8,110 bases of DNA from Clostridiales bacterium. GTDB taxonomy: Bacteria > Bacillota > Clostridia > Peptostreptococcales > NVVX01. The first letter of the stretch is position 1. Each line of letters begins with the position of its first letter. Below the pieces are notes generated by a model. It searched no databases and had not been told where the DNA came from. It worked only from the letters and a program-made list of their open reading frames with translations. Below, piece by piece: positions 1-5,159 of this stretch. The stretch covers positions 1 through 8,110 of the forward strand of contig JAJOKQ010000088.1 of assembly GCA_021129785.1 (NCBI GenBank). Reading direction: 5' to 3'. The translations under genes were made by a program, and so were the position numbers.

Positions 1-1
1 T

Positions 2-142
2 GTGCAAATAAGCCTTCAAATTAAAATTCCTGGAAAACTAAACTTAATTCCATTATACAGTGTTTTAAGTAAAATAGTAGGAATAAATTACGTTGTTTGG
101 GATGAGGTTGTTGTAATACGAGATAATAAAATTAGTATATAG
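2..142 (+). CDS. C-terminal fragment of an unrecognised protein (5' end outside window)
   Basis: An open frame runs from the left edge to a TAG at 140-142 and gives the last 46 residues of a protein, ending RDNKISI. I do not recognise the gene. The stretch IPLYSVLSKIVGINYVVWDE, followed by a short valine-rich strand, has the helix-then-strand pattern (PL...L....G....WD) of copper amine oxidase N-terminal-like repeats or of STN-type secretin domains, but the expected Arg after PL is Tyr and the fragment is too short to decide. A coding reading is supported by the lack of stops, the sensible amino acid mix and a clean end ahead of a non-coding gap. Its relation to the downstream phosphatase operon is unknown; 133 bases separate them. 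Confidence 0.55.
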   Translation: MQISLQIKIPGKLNLIPLYSVLSKIVGINYVVWDEVVVIRDNKISI

Positions 143-151
143 TTGGTGGAA

Positions 152-180
152 TTGATAAGGAAAAAAGCAGGTCCTAATTT
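152..180 (+). promoter_or_regulatory. possible sigma-A promoter for the phosphatase-HPr-GS operon
   Basis: TTGATA at 152-157 matches the -35 consensus at 5 of 6 positions. Exactly 17 bases downstream is TAATTT at 175-180, a weak -10 box (3 of 6). It is the best-spaced candidate in the gap before the operon and would give a leader of roughly 85-90 bases. That leader holds short hairpins (CTTTA 214-218 with TAAAG 224-228; GTAG 237-240 with CTAC 244-247) just ahead of the ribosome binding site. No riboswitch class was recognised. The weak -10 keeps confidence low. Confidence 0.3.
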
Positions 181-257
181 GTCACCTTAAAAGAAACGCA
201 ATGAAGTCGAATTCTTTAATAAATAAAGATGATTAAGTAGAGACTACATAGTGTTAA

Positions 258-271
258 GAAAGGCGGGGGGG
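258..271 (+). promoter_or_regulatory. ribosome binding site with a G7 tract, setting a TTG start
   Basis: The purine-rich stretch AAGAAAGGCGG runs into seven consecutive G residues (265-271) five to ten bases before the TTG at 276. It fixes the start of the phosphatase, since no ATG or GTG in that frame is nearer. A GTG at 271-273 is in another frame and meets a stop after eight codons. Bases 255-272 match the ribosome binding site of the DUF948 gene (4229-4246) at 16 of 18 positions. Confidence 0.65.
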
Positions 272-275
272 TGTT

Positions 276-1499
276 TTGGTTACAAATAAGATTTTGATTA
301 TTCAATCAACAGTTAATAAATCGTGTTTCAAAAGAGACTTGCTTAGAAAGTACGGGTACCAAGTAATAAGGAGAAGAATTGAGCGTGAGTTGATAGCAAC
401 AATAGTAGAACTAAAGCCTCATTTAATATTGTTAGATATCTTTTGTGGAGATGATAAGACGCTACAAATGCTCGAAAAAATAAGAAGTGATCAGAGGATC
501 AATAAGAGTTTAGTGATTGCATGCATAAACAAAGACGATATATGTCGTAAAGAAAAATTCATAAGTCTTGGAATTAATGATTATGTAGAAGTGGGATTCT
601 ATGATAGCGAGTTAATGTTAAAGATAAAAAACCAACTTGAAATATACAATATGCGCTGTAATATTGATTTATCAAGGAAAGCCTTAGAGGAAAGTCTACA
701 CACTATCAAAGATCAAAAAAAAGAATTAGAGAATAATCTTGCTTTAGCAGCTAAAATTCAGGAAGCTTTAATACCAAAAACACTAGGTAGCATTCCAAAT
801 TGTTCCTTCTCATGGTATTTTCAACCATCAGGAAGAGTAGGTGGTGATCTATTTGATGTGTTTATGCTTGATGGAAATCATATGGGTCTATACATGATAG
901 ATGTTATGGGGCATGGTGTAGTTTCTTCGATGTTGGCAGTTGCATTATCAGAATTTTTCATTTTAGATCTTGATAGAGATTCGCCTTTGAAAAAAAAGAC
1001 AAATAATGAGCCATACTATAAAATTACTTCTCCGGTGAAAGTAATAGAGTATTTAAATAGAAGATTTACATTTGATAAGTATAATTTGTATTTCACAATT
1101 TGTTATATGGTATTAAATACGAATACAGGAATGCTAAGATATGTGCGTGCAGGTCATCCGCCTCCAATTTTAGTGGAAAATGATGAAAACATTATAGAAT
1201 TAAGCGGGTATGGAACCCCAATTGGTTTTGAATTAAATGAGGAGTATGAAGAAATAGAGATACAGTTGAAGCCAAATGAAACAGTAATTGTGTACACAGA
1301 TGGTTTGACTGAGATAGAAGATGAAGAGGGAAATAGACTAGATTACGATGGAGTGAAGAATTATGTGAAGAAAGAACTACAATTTTCTAAGCATCACTTG
1401 ACATCGGGTCTAAAAAAAATGGCAAGAAATCAATATATACTTAAGGACGATGTATCGATACTTGAGTTTAAATGGGAAAAACAGTTAGGAGGGAGTTAA
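276..1499 (+). CDS. PP2C/SpoIIE-family serine phosphatase with degenerate receiver domain
   Basis: This 407-residue protein is predicted to be a cytoplasmic Mn/Mg-dependent phosphoserine/phosphothreonine phosphatase of the RsbU/SpoIIE type. Residues 1-125 form a receiver-like fold (ILIIQST, LILLDIF with D54, then GINDYVEVGF). The usual acidic pair after the first strand is replaced by Q10-S11, and the conserved Lys before the last helix is missing, so normal Asp phosphorylation is doubtful. Residues 130-165 look like a coiled-coil linker leading into the family hallmark LALAAKIQEALIPK. The catalytic domain keeps all metal-binding motifs: GGDLFDV (D191, D194), DVMGHG (D209), YTDGLTE (D342) and KDDVSIL (D391, D392). 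The TTG start follows a strong ribosome binding site. The gene ends one base before the HPr-like gene, so the two are almost certainly co-translated. No RsbV/RsbW (STAS or anti-sigma kinase) gene is nearby, so the usual partner-switch target is absent and the substrate is unknown. Confidence 0.9.
   Translation: MVTNKILIIQSTVNKSCFKRDLLRKYGYQVIRRRIERELIATIVELKPHLILLDIFCGDDKTLQMLEKIRSDQRINKSLVIACINKDDICRKEKFISLGINDYVEVGFYDSELMLKIKNQLEIYNMRCNIDLSRKALEESLHTIKDQKKELENNLALAAKIQEALIPKTLGSIPNCSFSWYFQPSGRVGGDLFDVFMLDGNHMGLYMIDVMGHGVVSSMLAVALSEFFILDLDRDSPLKKKTNNEPYYKITSPVKVIEYLNRRFTFDKYNLYFTICYMVLNTNTGMLRYVRAGHPPPILVENDENIIELSGYGTPIGFELNEEYEEIEIQLKPNETVIVYTDGLTEIEDEEGNRLDYDGVKNYVKKELQFSKHHLTSGLKKMARNQYILKDDVSILEFKWEKQLGGS
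1487..1493 (+). promoter_or_regulatory. ribosome binding site inside the phosphatase gene, setting a TTG start
   Basis: AGGAGGG lies in the last codons of the phosphatase, seven bases before the TTG at 1501. The near-consensus site supports TTG as the true start of the HPr-like gene, and the one-base gap implies coupled translation. Confidence 0.75.
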
Positions 1500-1500
1500 A

Positions 1501-1764
1501 TTGATAGAAAAAAAACTAGTAATAGGGAATGAAATAGGGCTTAAAGCGAGAACAGCTAGTATGCTGGTAAGGGAAGCAACTAAGTATAAAGCTGAGAGTA
1601 TTATAGTGAAAGATGGCGATGAATACGACTGTAAGAGTATTATGAACATTCTAACCATGAGTGCGAAAAAAGAGGAAGAAGTTTTGCTTAAAGTTGAAGG
1701 ACCAGATGAGAAAATTGCAATGAAAAACTTAGAAATGTTAATAACAAAAAATACTGAATACTAG
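1501..1764 (+). CDS. HPr-fold protein lacking catalytic His15 (Crh-like)
   Basis: At 87 residues this has the length and layout of HPr, the phosphocarrier of the sugar phosphotransferase system. The active-site motif GLHARPA reads GLKARTA here: His15 is Lys and Pro18 is Thr, so it cannot carry phosphate from Enzyme I. The second signature is intact: KSIMNIL with Ser46, the residue that HPr kinase/phosphorylase (HprK) phosphorylates in Firmicutes, followed by the amphipathic helix region. This combination resembles Bacillus Crh, where residue 15 is Gln and the protein acts only in regulation. Lys at this position is not something I know as a standard variant. The gene sits between a serine phosphatase and a glutamine synthetase family gene, with one base to the former and 24 to the latter. 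A regulatory, Ser-phosphorylated role is inferred. HprK itself is not in the window. Confidence 0.88.
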   Translation: MIEKKLVIGNEIGLKARTASMLVREATKYKAESIIVKDGDEYDCKSIMNILTMSAKKEEEVLLKVEGPDEKIAMKNLEMLITKNTEY

Positions 1765-1775
1765 CATTTCACTTC

Positions 1776-1782
1776 GAGGAGG
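1776..1782 (+). promoter_or_regulatory. ribosome binding site setting a GTG start
   Basis: GAGGAGG lies six bases before GTG at 1789. An overlapping ATG at 1787-1789 is out of frame and is followed at once by TGA, so GTG is the usable start for the glutamine synthetase family gene. Confidence 0.75.
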
Positions 1783-1788
1783 AATAAT

Positions 1789-3732
1789 GTGAAAAGAGAT
1801 TTGGAAGAATTATTTAGAGATTCATTATTATACTTTTTACCAACGTGGACTCATACGAAAGAAATATTAGTGAGTTTGCTCGAATCACAAAAATCAATAA
1901 AGTTTGTTTCGCTTGTTGCTGTAGATTTAGGTGGAAACAGTACTGATGAAAAAATTCCTATTTCGTTGCTTATTAAAGATACAGAAGCTTTTTTAAGTTC
2001 GGGAGTGCAGACAGATGGATCTAGCGTTGTATTGCCAATAATAGCGACTTTGAATGATGCGAAAGTAGACATTATCCCAGACGTAAATGTAACATGGTAT
2101 GTAGATTATAACTATGAAAACCTTGATAAGAAAACTGGGTTGCCAGTAGGAACACTAAGAATACCTTCATTTTTGAAATATAAATCAGAGTTTGTAGGGT
2201 CAAGAGCTGTACTGAATAGGGCAGAGAAATATTTTTCTAATGAAATAGTATCATTATTTGAAAAAAACATACATTTAAGGGAAGAATTCGGAATAATAAA
2301 TTCTGAAAAAATCGAAAGAGTTCTAATGACTACAGCAACTGAGTTAGAATTTTGGGTTAAAACTCCTGAGGACATGGCAGATGAAGAAAAACTTACCACA
2401 TCGCAGATGTTAAAAGAGCAGTATTGGAAAAAAACGAAAGGTTTTGTAAGAACTGCGTTAGAAGAAGCAATGATCTTATTAGAGAAGTATGGTTTTGAAC
2501 CAGAGATGGGACATAAAGAAGTAGGTGGTGTTACAGCCAAGATAGGCATAGGCGGGAAACAAAACCATGTTATGGAGCAACTTGAGATAGATTGGAAATA
2601 CAATACAGCATTGTTGAGTGCAGATAATGATTTGTTCGTTAGAGAATTTATCGAAGAAATTTTTGAAAAACATGGATTAGAAGTTACCTTTAGAGCGAAA
2701 CCGATAGAAGGTGTGGCAGGGAGCGGAAAACATACCCACATGGGTATGGCAGTGCGCCTTGATAATGGTAGAATAATTAATATTATTACGGCAAAAGATG
2801 TACGAAAAGATTTTATGAGTACAATTGGATGGGGTTCTTTAATGGGGCTTTTGAAAAATTACGAAGTAATTAATCCATTTGTCAGTGCTACTAATGATGC
2901 TTTTAATCGTTTAAAGCCAGGTTTCGAAGCGCCTGTTTGTATTGTAGCTTCAGTAGGGCATAATGTTGAGACTCCTTCGAGAAATAGAACAGTTTTAGTT
3001 GGATTAGTAAGAGATATTGAGATCCCTTTAGCCACAAGATTTGAGTTAAGATCGCCAAACCCTGAATCAAACACTTACTTATATGTAGCAGCATCATATT
3101 TAGCCATGTTAGAAGGTATTAGATACGCTGTAAACAATAAATTGTCTAGTGAAGAATTGGAAAAAGAGTTTTCAAAGGCTCCTGGTGAAAAGACTGATTA
3201 TCTTGAAAAATCAAGAATGTACCGCAGTGAAGAAGATGTATTTGACGATTATTCTAGTGAAGAGAGAAATATTTTGTTTGCTAACCCACCAGTAACAGTG
3301 TGGGGTAATTTAAAAGAATTTGAAAATAATCCGGTCAAAGAAAAAATTCTTTTGAGTGGTGGTGTTTTTAGTGAAAAAATTATTAAATCCTATAAAAAAG
3401 CCATGCTTGAACAATGGATTACTGAATTAATAGGTAGAATAATTCCAATTAATATGGATATAGTAAGAAGATGCGTGAAGATTCAACAAAGTAGCGGAGA
3501 AACTGATATAGATATAAGTAATTGGGAGAAAGTAAATTCGCTTAGGAATTATTTAATGAAAGATACATTTGAAGTGAAATCATTGTTTACTAAGCTAAAA
3601 GAAGCTTTGAAAGAAGAAGATTATGATCTCGCTGCATCCTTGCAAATTGAAATGTCTGATATGATAGCAGAAATAAAATTAGCATATACTTGTTATAGAA
3701 GAAATCTATTTGAAATAGTTAATGGGATTTGA
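1789..3732 (+). CDS. glutamine synthetase family protein with C-terminal UVR-like extension
   Basis: This 647-residue protein has a GS-type ATP-dependent ligase core (expected reaction: glutamate + ammonia + ATP to glutamine). N-terminal beta-grasp residues include TDGSSV (D76, S79, matching the GSI D50/S53 latch). Catalytic-domain landmarks are TELEFW (E185, E187), HKEVGG (E244), EQLEID (E266), GSGKHTH (H315, H317), NP at 362-363, NRLKPGFEAP (R374, E380), SRNRT (R398, R400) and FELRSPNP (E419, R421). Metal, glutamate and ATP ligands therefore appear intact. About a dozen extra residues separate E244 from E266 compared with GSI. GSI enzymes are usually about 440-470 residues; here roughly 150 more follow the core, mostly helical, and residues 603-630 (LKEALKEEDYDLAASL and on) resemble a UVR motif as in UvrB/UvrC/McsA. 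It lacks the type III signatures I know. It is probably last in the operon, since a new promoter follows. Another gamma-glutamyl ligase substrate is possible. Confidence 0.88.
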   Translation: MKRDLEELFRDSLLYFLPTWTHTKEILVSLLESQKSIKFVSLVAVDLGGNSTDEKIPISLLIKDTEAFLSSGVQTDGSSVVLPIIATLNDAKVDIIPDVNVTWYVDYNYENLDKKTGLPVGTLRIPSFLKYKSEFVGSRAVLNRAEKYFSNEIVSLFEKNIHLREEFGIINSEKIERVLMTTATELEFWVKTPEDMADEEKLTTSQMLKEQYWKKTKGFVRTALEEAMILLEKYGFEPEMGHKEVGGVTAKIGIGGKQNHVMEQLEIDWKYNTALLSADNDLFVREFIEEIFEKHGLEVTFRAKPIEGVAGSGKHTHMGMAVRLDNGRIINIITAKDVRKDFMSTIGWGSLMGLLKNYEVINPFVSATNDAFNRLKPGFEAPVCIVASVGHNVETPSRNRTVLVGLVRDIEIPLATRFELRSPNPESNTYLYVAASYLAMLEGIRYAVNNKLSSEELEKEFSKAPGEKTDYLEKSRMYRSEEDVFDDYSSEERNILFANPPVTVWGNLKEFENNPVKEKILLSGGVFSEKIIKSYKKAMLEQWITELIGRIIPINMDIVRRCVKIQQSSGETDIDISNWEKVNSLRNYLMKDTFEVKSLFTKLKEALKEEDYDLAASLQIEMSDMIAEIKLAYTCYRRNLFEIVNGI

Positions 3733-3769
3733 TTTCCTTTGAGAAATATTAATTACTAAGATTTTTTAG

Positions 3770-3799
3770 TTGTTTTAGAATTAAAATATAGGGTATAAT
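3770..3799 (+). promoter_or_regulatory. probable sigma-A promoter for the YtxH/DUF948 pair
   Basis: A perfect -10 box TATAAT at 3794-3799 is preceded, 18 bases upstream, by TTGTTT at 3770-3775 (TTG core only). It lies in the 103-base gap after the glutamine synthetase family gene and would start transcription about 30 bases before the YtxH-like gene. No GC-rich terminator is visible before it; ACTAA (3755-3759) and TTAGT (3766-3770) form only a weak 5-bp inverted repeat. Confidence 0.5.
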
Positions 3800-3835
3800 T
3801 AATATGTTGAAATAAAATTAGGAAGGAGAGATAAA

Positions 3836-4228
3836 ATGTACTGGAGAGAATTGAGAAATAAACTAGAAGTATTAGCAGAACTTGCTGATTCAGAAAGATT
3901 GCGCAATATAAAAAAAGAGGAAAGAAGAAAAGGATATGCAAATGGATTAGTTATAGGCGCTGTTATTGGTGGAGTAATTGGTATTTTATTTGCACCAGAC
4001 AAAGGTGAAACTACTAGGCGCAAAACGAAAGAAGAGATAAAAAGAGCGAGTGACATTATAAGCATTCATTGTAGTGAAGGAAGAGAAAAAGTGTCTGATT
4101 TATATGAAGAGAGTAAAGAAATTCTTGTTGAAAAGGCAGAGGCAATTAAAAGTAAAATGAAGAATACAAGCAGTGAAGGAATCTTAGTAGTTGAAGACGA
4201 GGAACTTGTGATAAGTGATAAAGAATAG
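3836..4228 (+). CDS. YtxH-domain membrane-anchored protein
   Basis: The 130-residue product has a charged N-terminus of about 33 residues, then one glycine-rich hydrophobic segment (residues 34-53, with GAVIGGVIGILFAP). This is followed directly by DKGETTRRKTKEEIKR, the standard YtxH arrangement of a Gly-rich membrane segment, APxxGxxTR and a basic helix. The rest is a charged, helical, probably cytoplasmic tail with an acidic C-terminus (EDEELVISDKE). YtxH proteins are linked in Bacillus to general-stress operons, but their molecular role is not established. The ATG at 3836 follows AAGGAG at 3823-3828. The next gene begins 18 bases after the stop. The N-terminal 33 residues before the membrane segment are longer than in simple YtxH proteins, where the hydrophobic segment lies near the start. 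Confidence 0.82.
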   Translation: MYWRELRNKLEVLAELADSERLRNIKKEERRKGYANGLVIGAVIGGVIGILFAPDKGETTRRKTKEEIKRASDIISIHCSEGREKVSDLYEESKEILVEKAEAIKSKMKNTSSEGILVVEDEELVISDKE

Positions 4229-4246
4229 TAAGAAAGGCGGAGGAGT

Positions 4247-4630
4247 ATGTATATTCCAGTTGAATTATTGTGGGGAATTTTGGTGAGTGTTGGAGCTGTA
4301 GCGATGGTACTCCTTGCAAAACTGTTGTTTAAATTACATAGTATTGTTAGTAGAATAGAAGGATTATTAATAAACAATGAAAAAAATATTGATGACTCAG
4401 TTGAGCAGATTCCAAAGATACTAAAAAACATTGAAGAAATAACTAACATAACTAATGAAGAATTAGAAAATGTTCAAGAAAAAATTCATGAAGTTGGATC
4501 CAAATTGACTGGTGTAGCGGCTACAGCGCAAAATGTAGCAGATAATTTTGTGATGCCCGCTAGAGAGATATTAGGGTTAGTGAGTATTGCAAGAAAATTT
4601 TTCAAAAAAAAGAAAAAGAAATTATGGTGA
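4247..4630 (+). CDS. DUF948/YtxG-like single-pass membrane protein
   Basis: This 127-residue protein has an N-terminal membrane segment (about residues 5-29, WGILVSVGAVAMVLLAKLLF). After it comes a long amphipathic helical region with heptad-like spacing (EQIPKILKNIEEITNITNEELENVQ), predicted coiled coil, and a strongly basic tail of six Lys near the end. This is the layout of the DUF948 family, which includes Bacillus YtxG. In Bacillus the gene is next to ytxH, and the same neighbour relation is seen here, which supports both calls. The ATG at 4247 follows GGCGGAGGAG. Function is not established; an envelope or stress role is only inferred from family context. A 21-codon reading frame overlaps the stop as TGATG but has no clear ribosome binding site. 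Confidence 0.78.
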   Translation: MYIPVELLWGILVSVGAVAMVLLAKLLFKLHSIVSRIEGLLINNEKNIDDSVEQIPKILKNIEEITNITNEELENVQEKIHEVGSKLTGVAATAQNVADNFVMPAREILGLVSIARKFFKKKKKKLW

Positions 4631-4712
4631 TGAGATTTGTCATGAATAAAGAGCAGATACACCTTTGGTTAGCATCATTAGAAAATAAATTATAATATTT
4701 AAAAAAAAAGTG

Positions 4713-4741
4713 TTGACAATGACATCAAGACGTGATAAATT
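4713..4741 (+). promoter_or_regulatory. sigma-A promoter for the cold-shock gene
   Basis: A perfect -35 box TTGACA (4713-4718) is followed after 17 bases by TAAATT (4736-4741), a 4-of-6 match to the -10 box. A run of nine A residues just upstream (4701-4709) could act as an UP-like element. The predicted start near 4748 leaves a leader of only about 30 bases before the ATG at 4779, too short for the long thermosensing leader known from E. coli cspA. Confidence 0.7.
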
Positions 4742-4778
4742 ATACAATGAAAAAGAAATTGTTTTAGGAGGAAATTAA

Positions 4779-4979
4779 ATGAAAAATGGTACTGTGAAAT
4801 GGTTCAACTCGGAAAAAGGATTTGGGTTTATCTCTGTAGAAGGTGAAGATGATGTATTCGTACATTTCTCTGCAATTCAAGCTGATGGTTACAAATCTTT
4901 AGAAGAAGGACAAAAAGTAGAGTTTGAAGTTGTTGAAGGCCCTAGAGGTTCTCAAGCAGCTAATGTTACGACAATATAA
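4779..4979 (+). CDS. csp: cold-shock protein (CspA/CspB family)
   Basis: A full-length 66-residue cold-shock domain protein, a small cytoplasmic OB-fold that binds single-stranded RNA and DNA and acts as an RNA chaperone. RNP1 is KGFGFI (residues 13-18) and RNP2 is VFVHF (26-30). The opening GTVKWFNSEKGFGFI and the closing PRGSQAANVTTI are typical of the family, and the length matches the usual 65-70 residues. The ATG follows AGGAGG (4766-4771) at good spacing. The gene has its own promoter with a consensus -35 box and its own terminator, so it is probably a highly expressed single-gene unit. The next gene is a DEAD-box helicase, a functional partner in RNA unwinding at low temperature. Confidence 0.97.
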   Translation: MKNGTVKWFNSEKGFGFISVEGEDDVFVHFSAIQADGYKSLEEGQKVEFEVVEGPRGSQAANVTTI

Positions 4980-5022
4980 TCGTTAGTTTGATAAACTAAA
5001 TTATTAATGTAATACGATTATA
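4975..5022 (+). other. nested stem-loop in the csp 3' UTR
   Basis: TATAATCGT (4975-4983) is perfectly complementary to ACGATTATA (5014-5022). Inside it, TTAGTTT (4983-4989) and AAACTAA (4993-4999) form a 7-bp hairpin with a GAT loop; base 4983 can be used by only one stem at a time. The outer stem overlaps the csp stop codon (4977-4979). Together with the terminator just downstream this makes a two-part structured 3' end, which could protect the mRNA from 3' exonucleases; that role is inferred. Confidence 0.5.
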
Positions 5023-5027
5023 GATTA

Positions 5028-5055
5028 ATCACCCTGTAATAAGGGGTGATTTTTT
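5028..5055 (+). terminator. intrinsic terminator after csp
   Basis: ATCACCC (5028-5034) pairs with GGGTGAT (5044-5050), extended by a T-G wobble, with a seven-base loop, and is followed by a T run (5050-5055). Stem, loop size and U-tract are those of a strong Rho-independent terminator. It separates csp from the helicase gene. Confidence 0.9.
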
Positions 5056-5081
5056 ATTGAGTTTGTGTAATAATATATAAA

Positions 5082-5099
5082 CATCTAATTTAATAGATG
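5082..5099 (+). promoter_or_regulatory. inverted repeat upstream of the helicase gene
   Basis: CATCTA (5082-5087) and TAGATG (5094-5099) are perfect inverted repeats around a six-base AT spacer. They lie between the csp terminator and the helicase ribosome binding site, close to where a promoter must be (a loose TTGTGT 5063-5068 and TAATTT 5086-5091 pair at 17-base spacing overlaps the repeat). It could be an operator or a 5' UTR hairpin; the sequence does not say which. Confidence 0.3.
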
Positions 5100-5159
5100 C
5101 TCTGAATAATTTTCTTAAAAGACAAAATAATAAAATTAAAAGAATCGAAGGAGAATGAA

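Noticed and set aside
143..275. Riboswitch in the leader of the phosphatase operon
   Set aside because: Only short weak hairpins are present and no conserved riboswitch core was recognised.
2112..2741. Long open frame on the - strand inside the GS-family gene (209 codons)
   Set aside because: It is a shadow of a clearly coding + strand gene and its translation has no recognisable domain.
4066..4449. Open frame on the - strand across the YtxH/DUF948 junction
   Set aside because: Ser/Leu-rich low-complexity translation typical of antisense shadows; both + strand genes have good starts and family matches.
4630..4695. A 21-codon reading frame (starting MRFVMNKEQ) overlapping the DUF948 stop codon as TGATG
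   Set aside because: Stop-start overlap suggests coupling, but there is no clear ribosome binding site, it is very short, and it matches nothing I recognise.
4665..4696. TATAAT at 4691-4696 as a second promoter before csp
   Set aside because: The nearest -35-like TTGGTT (4665-4670) is 20 bases away, too far; the TTGACA promoter at 4713 is much better.
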